From positions 310,001-374,000 of the forward strand of contig BQMF02000282.1 of assembly GCA_027922465.2 (NCBI GenBank): a stretch of 64,000 bases of DNA. The letters run 5' to 3'. Each line of letters begins with the position of its first letter. The first letter of the stretch is position 1. The notes under the pieces were generated by a model. That model had not been told where the DNA came from, did not search any database, and saw only the letters and a program-made list of their open reading frames with translations. Below are positions 33,283 through 46,580 of the stretch, one piece after another. This DNA comes from Turritopsis dohrnii (lineage: Eukaryota > Cnidaria > Hydrozoa > Anthoathecata > Oceaniidae). The position numbers and the translations under genes were made by a program.

Positions 33283-33321
33283 CTCTAGCCCCCCTAGCCC
33301 CCCCCAGTTCCGCGGCCCATG
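33143..33321. mobile_element. 179-bp hAT-like MITE with a 28-G run
   Basis: Ends CATGGGCCGCGGAA and TTCCGCGGCCCATG are perfect inverted repeats flanked by AATTA (33138-33142 and 33322-33326). The interior is GC-rich with CCCCC tracts and an uninterrupted run of 28 G at 33255-33282, sharply unlike its surroundings. Confidence 0.75.
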
Positions 33322-33326
33322 AATTA

Positions 33327-33877
33327 CTCTTTTAAAGATAAATTGTAAACAAATTTCTTACGTAATCAAATTCTGAAATGTCTCAACAAGAACAAGCTTA
33401 AAAGGTTCTCGATGATAAGATCACCTTGATCTTCTGCGAGTTTTCCTTGTTTCTTTATGAGTTTACGAGAATATGAACTTGTATGATATTCTTTTACGCA
33501 TGTATAATATACTTAACACTTTGCAGCTTGTTGTAAGGAATATATTAGAACCTTGTAAACTTATAATCGACAGAAAATATACTTATCTATCTATCTATCT
33601 AAAACGATTCGGTGACTTGAATGTTCGACTTATTGTGGACACCGCGTTAACTTCTAAAACGATTCGACGACTTGACAAACGAGATTTTGGCGCCGAATTA
33701 ACTTCATAAGTATACTGTATGTTTGGGAGGTCGGTCGGTAAATCCATTTTCTTTCTCCCGCTATAGTTAAGCTGACTCAGCATCAAACAATAAATTGTGG
33801 TATGAAGAGATGGTTACAGCGAGGTTTGCAAACGTCTAATCCAAGTGTATAAATTAATTGATGGTGAATATTAAATT
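33327..33877. other. Intergenic, no supported gene
   Basis: Contains a short TCTA microsatellite at about 33585-33600 and a duplicated AAAACGATTCG phrase at about 33600-33665. Nothing else was recognised. Confidence 0.4.
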
Positions 33878-34337
33878 CTAAGCAGAGGCGGAGCTACGGA
33901 ATTTTATTTGGAGGGGCGAACTTAGAAAATTTTGGACCTTCTTACGTAGTGGAAAAAATGTCGCCCAACCATGGGAAAACTTTTCATATTTTGAAGCTCT
34001 AAAAGCTCTGTTTGCGGCTATTTCTGCCAAGGAAACGATTGTTTTCAAACGTATGGATGACAAGTTCAACATTAAAACAAAAATTGCTATCAGTTATTTC
34101 CAAATAATAAAAAAACTAAAAGGTATCTGCATTTAACAAAATAAGAAATATACAATAAGTATTGGTGTTTGTTTACTTTAGATATACAGTAATAATAGGC
34201 CACGATTTCTACCACAAGTGTAGCCACGTGTGTCTATTTTCTATTATCTAAACACTTGCTCCTCTAATTGCTGCAAATGTTGTGAAAACAATGCGTCTTA
34301 ACAGAAAAAATATTAATAAAACTAATATCGGTACTAA

Positions 34338-35288
34338 GGGGCTGATTTAAAAAAATTCATCCCGCCTTGCCGAGGTCTTGGCTTCCTGGTCAAATCTTCA
34401 TAAATTTCCCATCGCGATTACATGATAAAATTTTCATCCCGCCTGACCGAGATCTCGGCTATCAAGAGCCGGGATCTCGGTTAGGCGGGATGAAATTTTC
34501 CCATGTAATCGCTTTGTCCCGGTTGACCGGGACAAGTTCGAGGTTTGAGCATGCGTAGTTTGTCAAATCTTCAAAACACAAACAGAGAACATTTTAAAGA
34601 CAGGGTTAGTTTTGTCCCGTCCCGCCTAAACGGGATGAAAATTTTGCATATACAGTGGAACCTCTAATAGCGGTCACTTTGGGGGACCCAGCTTAGTGGC
34701 CGTTGCATTAGAGGTGACCGATGTATGGAGGTTTTATATGAATATACTTTTTTTATCAAAAAGGCTGGTCGGGAGAGGTGGGAGGGGCATAACCATGATT
34801 CGTGATCAAAATAAACACAACATTGTTGAGCCTAAGTGCTTCAAGTCGTAGTGTGACAATATTCAAAGCACTTACTATAAGTGCTTCGCAAAAGTTGTTC
34901 AAATCATCTACAACAGATAAGGCTGCTTGACTTGACTTTATTTTTGTAAATGATCATTGCAAACAACAATTTTTTATTTTATTTTTCCTTTCATTTGCTT
35001 GCATAAAGATTTTTTTTGACCGTTAATAGAGGCAAAATTAGACATTGGGACAATAAAAAGTGGCCGTTTGGCCGTTGATTGGAGGTGACCGATGTATGGA
35101 GGTTTTATTATAAGAGTTTGACAATAAATTCGGCAGGGACTTTTTTTTCTGGCCGCATATCAGGAGGTGACCGATGTATGGAGGTGACCATTAATAGAGG
35201 TTTCACTGTAACACCGAGTTGAAATTCATCTCGGCAAGGCGCGGGATGAAATTTCATCCCGGCTAACCGGGATCATGTAATCAGCCCC
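34338..35288. mobile_element. Harbinger-like MITE with TAA duplication
   Basis: Inverted ends GGGGCTGATT and AATCAGCCCC are flanked by TAA (34335-34337 and 35289-35291). PIF/Harbinger elements duplicate TWA and start with GG-rich ends. Inner arms repeat ATCCCGCCT/ACCGGGAT-type motifs. It is split by a pogo-like MITE. Confidence 0.75.
34653..35208. mobile_element. pogo/Tc1-mariner-like MITE with TA duplication
   Basis: Ends CAGTGGAACCTCTAATAGCG and complement-like AATAGAGGTTTCACTG are flanked by TA. The phrase GGTGACCGATGTATGGAGG occurs three times inside. The CAGTGGAACCTCTAT-type end is typical of pogo/Tigger relatives. Confidence 0.75.
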
Positions 35289-35514
35289 TAACTTATATTG
35301 CTATTAGGATCGCATTATAATTTGCAGCCTTATTTTTGCGTAATATCTGTCTATTTTTATTTAATATAATAATAACTCTTTTGTTTAATTTTTTATGCTA
35401 AAAAACAACAGTGGACCTTTATAATGAGTCAAAAAGTGGACCTTTTTTAATGGAATTTTTTCTTGGGGGGGCGAGCGCCCCCCTTGCCCCCCCTTTGACT
35501 ACGCCACTGCTAAG

Positions 35515-36521
35515 ATTAGAATGTATCTAACTGAGCAAATTCTTTTGTTCTTAACTAATTCAGAGAAAACAGACTTCAGTGATTTCTCGGTATTCTATAA
35601 AATAAAGTGTCTTTTCTGCCACGCCAAATCAAATCATGTGCTGAATAAACATGGTTATTATATTATACTCCTCTTTCTGGAAAGTCAAAGGGCACTATAC
35701 TTTCATACCGACATACCTGCAAGGATTGTTTGCAGAATAATTATTTGTCTCTTCCAGGCTATGTGTACCTACACTATGACAGTAGGCAACAAAAGTCTAC
35801 CTATATTTATTATATACCAATCAAAATTGCAGTAGCCTTATGCTGCACACAGTCTCAAGGATCGCTTTAAAAATTGTAAATTGCAACAAAAGTATTGAAG
35901 AGTCTAATAATTTTGAAAATTATCAAAAAATTCTTAAGCATTATATATAATAATATATTCATATTCTCATAATGGGCATTACATTACTTCCATTGAAACA
36001 ATGGAGAACTTCGGTTGTAGCGAATTTGATGCCATATTGCTTGAAATATACTTATGATCTTAAATATTTGTTGTTGGTAACTTTTTATATGTTTTTTTCT
36101 TGTTTGTTATGTGAGTTTCTTCATCCATGCAGAAATTAGACAAATTGTTTTGAAATATTGCTACTTTTCTATGCCATATAATGCAAAGACACACGCAGGA
36201 GTTTCATAATATACCATAAAATGTCTCAATTTCTTCAAAAATCATAAAAATAACATAGAATAGGGTCAATGTCATGAAATAGCATAATTTTGTGTGTGTC
36301 AAAGCCATGTAAAGGACTACTAGTAGTTAATTTCCTCCACTCACATGAAGAAAGCTGCCACATTACGTTTTACGGCAACTGTATCCTGTAGGTCTGAATG
36401 GGCCAGAAAGACATACTTCAGTGTCTATTATGTTTACTGATATCTTCTGTTACAAAAATGCATTTCTCTGCTATTTGAAAATTTGAATCCATCCAAGACT
36501 ATTTTTCTATGTTTCCTTAGA
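35515..36521. other. Region upstream of MRG15
   Basis: A 104-codon frame at 35521-35835 has no family resemblance and I do not accept it. The stretch probably contains the promoter, 5' untranslated exon and first intron of the MRG15 gene, since the first coding exon starts right after a TTTCCTTAG acceptor. Confidence 0.4.
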
Positions 36522-37929
36522 TAACATGCCACCAACAGAAAAAAAACTGAAATTTTCTGATAATGAAAAGGTTCTATGTTATCATGGCCCATTACTCTAC
36601 GAAGCGAAAGTACACAAGACAAAAGTACGTGATAGAGTGACCAAATACTTTGTTCATTATGCTGGTTGGAATGTAAAATGGGACGAATGGGTGGCTGAGA
36701 GTAGAGTTCTTAAATATAATGAAGAAGGATTGAAAAAACAGAAAGATCTGAAGCAACAACATACGTAAGTAGATGGTTTTATTATCACCATTGCGTCGGA
36801 ATTTTTGCTGTTGAAATTTTCATGATCATCACTAGTTACACTAGTTACTGATAAAATGTTTGTGTATGGTTTCAGTAGACATGCGAAAATTTTAGAGAGA
36901 ATGGGTATTTTTATTTTATCTTATTTGTGTATTTTATTTTATTTTTGTGATTATTTACCCATGATAACACAGCCTCTTCAGTTCCTAAGATCAATAAGCG
37001 TCCTGCAAATGATATCCTAGAGCATTTAAAGCGCATCTTGGCTACAGAAGCTGTAATGACAGAAACTACTGAACTACACAATCGTTCCTACTTTCTGAGC
37101 AAAGAGATGTGATTGAAACTGTTATAGTCCCTAGCATGACTCATTCAGAGATTTAACCCACAACCTCTCAAACAGGAAGCAGGCATTCCTTCACAAAGCT
37201 TCCAATCTGTGCAAAAAATTCTCTCTTATGTCTTTATTATTTTTTACAAATGTCTGCTAGCTGATAATAATATATTTCCCTCTAAGGATTTCAAAGAAAG
37301 GAAAACGAAAAGAATTTAAGGAAGAGAAAAAAGAGGATGGTCCACCTCCAAAGAGACGCAAAGGACGATCTGCACACAACCCTGATTCTGAACCGTTGTA
37401 TACTCAAAAAATTGATGTGAAAATTACTGTACCGCAGGACTTACGTAGATTTCTCTTGGATGACTGTGATTTCGTCACTCGACAAAGGCAACTCGTCCCA
37501 TTACCTAAGCCTGAAGACTTGACTGTAAAAGGTGTAACTGATAAATATTACAAGTATCGTGAGAAGAAACCTGAAGAGATGAAAAACGTTGCTACCCTTA
37601 CAGAGATTTGTAATGGAATAAATGAATATTTCAATGTGATGCTTGGTTCACAACTCCTCTATAAATTTGAGAGAACTCAATATGGTGATCTATTACAAGA
37701 GTATCCGAACAAACCACTGTGCGAAATTTATGGCTGTGAGCATTTGCTTCGCTTATTTGTTAAATTGGGGCACATGTTATCTTACAGTTGCTTGGACGAA
37801 CCAAGCATGGAATATGTAGTACAGCACATTCACGATTTCCTGGATTTTCTCATGAAAAATGCAGAAGATTTGTTTGTTGCTGAATATGAAAACTCCACTC
37901 CTGAATATAACAGAAGATCAGCTGTTTAA
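36522..37929 (+). CDS. MORF4L1: MRG15 / MORF4-like chromatin protein
   Basis: Two coding exons: 36522-36764 (start ATG 36526) and 37287-37929, joined in phase. Residues about 8-75 form a chromo barrel (EKVLCYHGPLLYEAKVHK, FVHYAGWNVKWDEWVAESRV) that binds methylated histone H3. A basic linker follows (KKGKRKEFKE, PPPKRRKGRS). The rest is the MRG domain (ITVPQDLRRFLLDDCDFVTR, GINEYFNVMLGSQLLYKFER, CEIYGCEHLLRLFVKL, FLDFLMKNAEDLF) that recruits NuA4/Tip60 acetyltransferase and Sin3-type deacetylase complexes. The length of about 295 residues fits the family and no domain is missing. It is a nuclear protein. The 522-bp intron shows no retained coding sequence. Confidence 0.93.
36765..37286 (+). 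other. Intron of the MRG15 gene
   Basis: GTAAGT donor and TCTAAG acceptor. It contains a short open stretch at about 36973-37110 (INKRPANDILEHLKRILATE) after a CACAG acceptor-like site. I do not recognise it; it could be a cryptic exon or a relic. Confidence 0.5.
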
Positions 37930-38100
37930 AAAATTGTTTTGAAATAATACATTTTGCAATATCACTTTAGGCAAGGACAGATTTAACCAGCTTTGGTTCT
38001 TCCAATTATTGGTGATGACTGTTTTATGAAAGTATCCATCTTTTCAAGCTGTTATTTGATTTGATTACATGTTAGCGTTTTCTTTGCTGTAATTGCTTAA

Positions 38101-39353
<1,253 letters not shown>

Positions 39354-39356
39354 TTA

Positions 39357-39993
39357 GGGGCTGGTTGCATGATCACTTTTTGTCCCGGGTGTCGGGATAT
39401 CTCGGGTGCCGGGCTAGCTCACTTTGTCTAACAAATTCTCTTATTTTTATAAGTGCAATTACATGTATACTTTTCGTCTCGGCCTCCGGGATATCTCGGT
39501 TTGCCAAATCTCGGGTGTCGAGCCAAAAAGGATACATGTAATATCAAATAACCGAGCCAGCCCGGTATCCGGGATGAGATTGATTTCAACACATGTAGTA
39601 TATTTTCATTATAAACATGGCGTCTTCAGAAGCAAACACGAGTCAATCCAACAAAACTAAAAAGTTTAAGTTTAGATGGACCAACGACATGGTCTCAGGC
39701 TGAGGATACGATGATTAGGAGAATTATGGTCAGGTGAAATGTAAGGTCTTAAATGTTCACACAGAAGATGAAAAGAATCTTCGTCCATTCTAAAGTTCTT
39801 GTTAAACCATTAAGTTGAAAACGCAACATTCCAATTAAGAGAATATACTTTTTGAGAAGAAACACATCGTTCACATCGCTATCCATTTCGCGCAACACGT
39901 GTATAATTTTTTCATGTAATACAGGGCTGGAAAATATTGGCGATACTTTTCAGCCTGGTACCCGGAATAAAAAGTGATCATGTAATCAGCCCC
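39357..39993. mobile_element. Harbinger-like MITE with TTA duplication and a Myb-like remnant
   Basis: Ends GGGGCTGGTT and AATCAGCCCC are flanked by TTA (39354-39356 and 39994-39996). The arms share the ATGATCACTTTTTGTCCCGG type with the complement near 39955-39983. Unlike the copy at 34338 it carries a short coding trace, listed next. Confidence 0.75.
39617..39703 (+). pseudogene. Remnant of a Myb/SANT-like Harbinger protein
   Basis: The frame starts MASSEANTSQSNKTKKFKFR and runs into WTNDMVSG before a stop. KFRWT...MV is the start of the Myb/SANT-like DNA-binding domain encoded by the second gene of PIF/Harbinger transposons. Only about 28 residues survive. Confidence 0.45.
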
Positions 39994-40443
39994 TTAGCCA
40001 ATCTCCAAACAAAATGAATGACCCAATAAGATAATGACAAGATATGTTTCACGTATCCCTGAATAAATTAAGACTCGAAGTGATGAATCTTGAAGTGCAA
40101 AAATAAAACCTTTGCGTTTTCTTGACATATGATGTCTGGTGAGTATATAACTGAAAGTTTTGAGCATGCGCTTCCATCCTCTGTTATGGTGTTGATGCTC
40201 TTTCACGACTAGCAGTTGACGTTCCGGCAAAAATACGCATTGCTTTAATAACTTGCCCAGAAACTTAAGTGCAGTCAATCGATTGCGTGCACTCGGGAGA
40301 CAATCACTGTTCGTAACTGTTCGCAGGAACATAGAGACGTTTTGCATAATTTACTCGTTCTGAGTGTTAAAGAAAAAACATTACGTCATTTCCCAGAGAG
40401 GTTGGCAATTTTGTTTGAGCAAATTTAAAAACAAACGTCCTTT

Positions 40444-40600
40444 ATGCACTTGTCGGAAACGGAAATAGAAGAAATGATGTGTCAGAGGATCCAACACCTC
40501 ATCCCAAATGTCGAGGCCGTTTGGATGAAGAATGAAGCGATTAATCGAAGAGAGTACGTGGTGATTGGTCAGATTGGAAACGAGATTATTATTTCTACAG
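40444..40600 (+). other. Possible orphan exon, unrecognised
   Basis: An open plus-strand stretch encodes MHLSETEIEEMMCQRIQHLI, then PNVEAVWMKNEAINRREYVV and IGQIGNEIIISTG, stopping at a GT donor-like site at about 40601. Composition looks protein-coding (amphipathic, acidic), but no neighbouring exon was found and I cannot name a family. Confidence 0.3.
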
Positions 40601-41210
40601 GTACAAGATTGATACATCGCTAAAATCGCGAAAACTGTCAATTACCAATTATATTTTCAAAATTTATTTATTGTTTTCTTGTTGTTTTCATAACGGTTTA
40701 AATCTATTGACATAGCGGTTTATAAGGCCATGCTTACACCATGTTCAAATTATGCTTTTCTGTCTTTTTGTCTTTTGAACTTCATTTAACTTTATTTTCA
40801 GCTATGCGTAAAACCAATTATATATTAAAAAGGATTTTTAATACTTATAAGTTCAAAATTTTCGTTTTTTCCTTCATTTTACTCGAAAACGTTTCTCATC
40901 AAAAACTGTCTGTATGTTCCAGCTTTGGCTTATTCAGTCACACTTTAAACAGCGCGTTGTTATGGCTTAACAAAAGATGAATCTGACAAACGTTCGTTTG
41001 CGTATCGATGAAAAAGTAAGTGAAAATATAAGAAGTAGTTGGCTTTGAGAAGATGATTTTTAAGGTTATTTTGTTTTTAATCAGGTTAGAAAATCTTACT
41101 TTCAACATATCCAAAATAATCCTGCTGATAAAACTTCTTCTTGTCATATTGTTTGCTGCAGTTTTACGAGAGGTTAAAATTGTCAAGAAAAAGATAATGT
41201 TTGGATGAAT

Positions 41211-41388
41211 TGCTTCTAGAACATACTCGACTTTTTTTCTAGAACATACTCGACTTTTTTTTCTAGAACATACTCGACTTTTTTTTCTAGAACATACTCG
41301 ACTTTTTTTTCTAGAACATACTCGACTTTTTTTTCTAGAACATACTCGACTTTTTTTTCTAGAACATACTCTACTTTTTTTTTTCTAG
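41211..41388. repeat. 26-bp minisatellite, about seven copies
   Basis: The unit TTCTAGAACATACTCGAC plus a T-run repeats about seven times with T-run length variation. It lies in the presumed first intron of the CUB/EGF/protease gene, ahead of the first recognised exon. Confidence 0.9.
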
Positions 41389-41490
41389 CGTTAAGAATAC
41401 ATACTGCTTAGCAACTCGTAAGTCCACCTTAAAAGTTTAAGAATATTTTGTGAATTCGTTTTTGATAAAGGACTTTTTTCTTGGCTATAG

Positions 41491-44400
41491 CTTGCAATTA
41501 CATACTGACAGAAAACAAAGGCTCGGTCCAGTCACCTTCATATCCTCATGCTTATCCAAATAGTTTAAACTGTTCGTGGGAGATCGTTGTCCCAATTGGA
41601 AGTCAGATTGTTTTAGTCACAAAGTTTTTTGATGTCGAAGGCAGTTATAACTGCGAAAGTGACGCGCTCTACATCTACGATGGCTCCAACGAAAATGCAA
41701 AGTTATATTCAACACCATTTTGCGGACGTAAAGGACCGATCAATGTTAAATCTAGTGGGAATACATTGTTTCTAAGGTTCATAACTGATGGGCTGGACAA
41801 TGCTGGTGGTTTTTACATTGAATATTCTGGCAAAAAAGGTGCTTTTAACACAACAATTCTTTTTTGAATATTTTTCATGATGCGACAAGAAATTCTGATC
41901 CGTTCGCTAAACTCTTTACATGGCCGGTGAAATGACTTTTTCAATCGCCTTGTTTGTTTCTCTCTACGAACTTATACAAATTAGGTTTTTTTTTCAATAA
42001 TGAATGTTTGTCCACTGTTACGCGTCTAGTTTGCGACTATGAATTCCATGGTAGCAGTGGTGTTTTTACATCTCCACGTTTTCCGAATAACTATTACGAA
42101 AATGCAAATTGTACATATCGAATCAAGACAACCAAAACACAAGCCATCATCCTCCATTTCCATCATTTTGCGTTAGAAAATGCAGTGAATGGTAAGTATT
42201 ACTTCTCACCTTCCATCATCTATTGGTCAACCTTCCGCTCCTCCCATTTAAACAGGTTTCATGTTAACATCACCACAAAACTTTTTTAGATGTTTGTCTG
42301 GACTATGTTGCCATTTACGACGTGCTCTCTAGCGGTACGAAATTGTTAAAGAAAATGTGTGGTGTCGGTATCCCTCCACCAATCAGATCATTCTCTAATG
42401 AGATTTTGGTCAAATTTCATTCTGATAACTTGATAAACAGTCCTGGCTTCAATGCTTCTTTCAAAAGTTTCTGTAAGCTCAGCAGTTTGTATTTTCATTC
42501 CATCGAAATGCTCTTCGACTTAGTAAATCGAGTCAATTGTTATTTTAGTTCACTTATGTGAGAACAACAATTTCAAATGTGGAAACGGACGTTGCGTGAA
42601 TGTCAATTTACTTTGCAACAGTGTGAACGACTGCTTGGACAACACCGATGAAGTTTTTTGTTCGTGTAATCGATTCAAATGCAAAAATTACAGATGCGTT
42701 AATCACGAAAATGTTTGCGATGGTGTCAACCATTGTGGCGACTGGAGTGATGAAGATGATTGTCATGGTAACTGATTCAACATTTTATTTAGACGATTTC
42801 AAACTGGTTTTTATGCACTTTATTTGTTTTTCAGGTGGCTTGGACTCCACTGTTGCAACTTCTGTGTCGAAAACTACAGGTCGTCATGCTGTGGTAACTG
42901 TCCCATTCACAACTCCAATGCTTAGGTGCAAACCATCCGAGTTCACATGCACTAACCTCAATTGTGTTGATTCATCAGAGAAATGTGATGGGGATAACGA
43001 TTGTGGAGATAATAGTGACGAAACTGATTGTTATGGTGAGTGGTGAGAATATTTCTGCTCGAGAACAGAATAATATCTATAGATGTTTTGAATATTTAGG
43101 GCAGTGCAAAAATATGAACGGTGGTTGTCAGCATATATGCGAGTACAGCATAAGAACAGGTGTCAAATGCAGCTGTTACCATGGTTTTCAGATTGACTCT
43201 AATGGATTATCTTGCATAGGTACAATTTAAGTTGATCCGTTTTAGTTCAACCTAGTGTGAGTTTATTACCCAGGTACATCAGGCAAATGTGGGAGTACAT
43301 CAGGCGTAGAAGAAAAAAGGTGAGGTGATCATCTAATGGGCGTATAAACAGAGTGAGTTTATATGCGGGGAACAGGTAACCAAAAATGTGATGTAATTTC
43401 TAATAATAGCACTCATGCTGGAAGTTTTTTTTCAGAACTAGAAAAATATCTTAAACTTGAGAAGAATGCTCTTTATTTTATTTCGTTTACTTCGGTTCAA
43501 CGGTTTTAGACATAAATGAATGCTCTTCAAGGCCATGCGCAGATATTTGTGAAAATTTATTTGGTTCCTACAAATGCAGCTGTGTGCCTGGTTACCGACT
43601 CCATCAGGACAGACACAATTGCACTGGTAAGATAGAGAACTCGAATTCTTAACAACTTTTATGTTTTCTTGAAGTTGAATCGACAGTTTCCTGTAGATTT
43701 TGATGAATGTTCGTTGAAGAAAGGCTTGTGTCAGCAAAGATGCATAAATACGATTGGTTCATATGAGTGCGGCTGCTTCGATGGTTATTTATTCGATAAA
43801 GAGATAAACAAATGCATTGGTAAACTTTTTTTGATTTTGTTGACAAGTAGAAGTTAAGGATTTGATGACATTTAGTCTTGGTTTAAGACTTGGACGAATG
43901 TAAAGTAGCCAATGGTGGATGTGCTGAAAAATGTATCAACACTGTAGGAAGTTTTGAATGTGCTTGCAATAAAACAGGATACATGAAAATCCCTGGCAAG
44001 GAACTTTGCGAAGGTAAGTATCATCACCATGCTACTTTTACATCTTTTTCGGTTTCCAAAAGTTACCGAGCATGTCATTTGGTGTACTTTATAGAAGTAG
44101 ATGAATGTGAACTTGGAACAGCAAGTTGTTCTCATTACTGCATCAATACTGATGGTAGCTACAGATGCGAATGTCGACGTGGTTACAGGCTAGCTTATGA
44201 CGATCACAATTGCCTTGATGTCGATGAGTGTTTAGAAGGAGTGCCAGGTTGTTGGGGAAATTGTATTAACACGTTAGGAAGGTACGTATGCTTCACAAAT
44301 GATTGGTTAGCATGCCATGTTTGTTATTTTCATTTTCTTCTTAGTTATTATTGTCGTTGCGATATTGGATTCAAGCCGATTATAAACAATACAAAATGTG

Positions 44401-46580
44401 ATGACATCAACGAATGTGAATCTAAAAATGGCGGTTGCTCAAACCTGTGTATAAACACACCTGGAAGTTTCTATTGCAAGTGTCACACTGGTTATATCGC
44501 CAGAGACTCGAGGTAGGCAGATTTTATTACAAGTGTACCGTTGGTTATTTCACCAAGAAATCGCCAGGAAATCTCTAAAGTTTAATTTTTGTATTTCTTC
44601 TCCCCACTTCCTGATTTTTAGCTACTTTCAACTCTTGTTAAATAATTTTGCTAACTATTTATTTATTTTTGACTATCAAAAATGCGGGTACACGGGATAC
44701 TCTGGAAAACAGAAACTATGTATATATTTTGCAAATATTGTGCATATTTTTGAGAGGTTCATCCTGAACAAATATTCGTACAAACCAAACCATCTTAATT
44801 TTCTCCTTCATATGCAGGTCTTTCACTTGTGTGGACGTAAACGAATGTGAAACAAATCCCTGTCAGGAGGAGTGTATTAACACTCCTGGCTCATACCGAT
44901 GTTTGTGTAAACCAGGCTATCAAATATCCAACCGGACGAAATGTGAAGATGTGAATGAGTGTGAGGCTAGCGAAGGTGTTTGTTCATACAAATGTACTAA
45001 CACACTCGGAAGGTATTTTCAAACTCTACATTAGAGAGCTTAAGCAACTGCGACGGCAACGTAGACGACGACGTGAGCAAAAGCAACGAAATAAATAATT
45101 ACTACCAATCAAAAGTTTGGAGAACTTATTTTTGTTAGAGAAACAACTAAATTTATAAATTTATATCGACTGGAAAGTTATGAAGTTACTATAAAATCTA
45201 TATAAGAGAAAACGGCTTATCTCTATAATCACGTCTCCGTTCTCAGCACGACTTCAAAACATGACTTTTCACGTTGAGCATAGAACGTGCAAACATGTTA
45301 ATGATGTAATTATCTTCCCAATGGTGTCATAAGTGGTAGACTCTCTTTCTAAACAAATTCCACATAGAAAACCAAGCTTTTGTTTTAAACACGTCGCCGT
45401 CTTCGTTGCCGTTGTGATTGCTTAAGCTCCCTATTATTTCTGTTATGTAGGAAGGACTGCAAATGAAGGTTTCTACGTGTTTTAGTTTCTTTTGCTTGTG
45501 TCCTGATGGTAAAATGTTGAAGAGCGATAAAAAAACTTGTATCAAGGCAGTCACTGGAACAGGTAATACTCTCTTATTTACCACTCGAGACATTGGGAGA
45601 TTTTAGAGGATGGTTTTTATTTCAGGTTGTCGTCGTTTGCGAATTGATCGAAGTGCTATCCTCTCGTCTGCTTGGGTAAATGTCACTGGTGGATGGGCGT
45701 GGCAGGCATTTTTAAGCGTTCAGTTCAAATCAATTAAATTCACTCGTTTCAAATGCATGGCAACTCTAATTCATAGGAAATTTGTATTAACCACAAGTCA
45801 TTGTGTTAGATATGGTTACATCCCTATTGGCCCAGATCGCTTGGTGATTACGTTAGGAACTTATCGTTTTGGGCAGATGATGTCATCAAACGGATCGATA
45901 CAAAACATTAAAGTAAAAAAAGTGATTTATCATGAAGTTTTGGATTTAGCCTTGCTAGAATTGGAAAAGGAAGTAACAGTTTCAAAATATGTCCAACCAT
46001 TGTGCTTGGTTCGAAGTCGATATGATGTTGATACATCTTTCAACCAGCAGGTTGTAGCAGCCACGTGGCCGCCCTCAAAAATGTAATAACAGTTCTGGGT
46101 TTTTTTGAAAGCCAACTCTTTCGTAGCCACTCCTTTTCAAAAAACACTCTGTTTTGTTTTAGCGGTTTTCATTTTCAACATATCTACACAAAAATTGAAC
46201 AACCTCACTTTTGTGAATGGGGTGGTGCTGAGATTTTCAAGAAGGAGAACTCGATCTGTGTCAAGTTTCAATATCAACAGGTAGTTACATCAAATATTTT
46301 GTTAATATTATTCGTATATTGATCTTCAATTAAGATGTTTTTCTGCTTGTTAAAGACTTTCCTGCCAATGAGTGGAACACCCTTGCTTGGAATGTTACGC
46401 AGCACACCGTCCACAGCTGCAGCTCAGAAATGGTATCTAGCTGGCATTTTAGTGTATGGAGATTCTTATCCAGGTCGAAGGAGGACCTTCTCATCGCAAT
46501 ATAACTATGTTGGTTTTCATAAAGCTAATCACTTAATAAAGTGGCTGAAAAACGAAATTCAAGCACATCCAACGTTATGA
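41491..46580 (+). CDS. Secreted CUB-LDLa-EGF-trypsin multidomain protein (first exon not found)
   Basis: Sixteen exons with consistent splice phases: 41491-41838, 42030-42191, 42290-42472, 42549-42767, 42835-43035, 43100-43219, 43510-43626, 43697-43819, 43888-44013, 44095-44281, 44345-44512, 44818-45012, 45486-45562, 45626-46082, 46163-46280, 46356-46580. In order they encode two CUB domains ([10 protein letters not shown]..., [20 protein letters not shown]), three LDLa modules (Cys-rich, [21 protein letters not shown]), about eleven EGF modules, many calcium-binding (DVNECE, DIDEC-like starts), and a trypsin-like domain. The protease part keeps His in TTSHC, Asp in LDLALLELE and Ser in PMSGTPLL. 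The architecture resembles complement-type and developmental modular proteases, but I do not assign an orthologue. The signal-peptide exon should lie upstream of 41491; a hydrophobic frame at 41053 did not splice in phase. Confidence 0.85.
45034..45431. mobile_element. 398-bp MITE with TA duplication in an intron of the protease gene
   Basis: Inverted ends GAGAGCTTAAGCAACTGCGA and complement (GATTGCTTAAGCTCCC) are flanked by TA. It lies just after the donor at 45013 and before the acceptor at 45484-45485, and leaves both intact. A second copy is at 48951-49347. Confidence 0.85.

Larger units (their letters stand above)
33883..35509. mobile_element. hAT-like element with 5-bp duplication, hosting nested elements
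   Basis: Ends CAGAGGCGGAGCTACGG and ACTACGCCACTG are flanked by CTAAG (33878-33882 and 35510-35514). The subterminal parts hold the G-rich GGAGGGGCGAAC and C-rich GCGCCCCCCTTGCCCCC stretches common in such elements. It has no transposase. A Harbinger-like MITE (34338-35288) sits inside. Confidence 0.7.

Noticed and set aside
35521..35835. 104-codon plus-strand frame upstream of MRG15
   Set aside because: No recognisable domain, no splice link to the gene.
41053..41211. Hydrophobic frame (MIFKVILFLI..., IILLIKLLLVILF) as the signal-peptide exon of the protease gene
   Set aside because: Attractive by position and composition, but none of its GT sites joins the first CUB exon in the required phase.
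42540..44520. Reading frames of the EGF region as separate small genes
   Set aside because: Consistent splice phases show they are exons of one gene.
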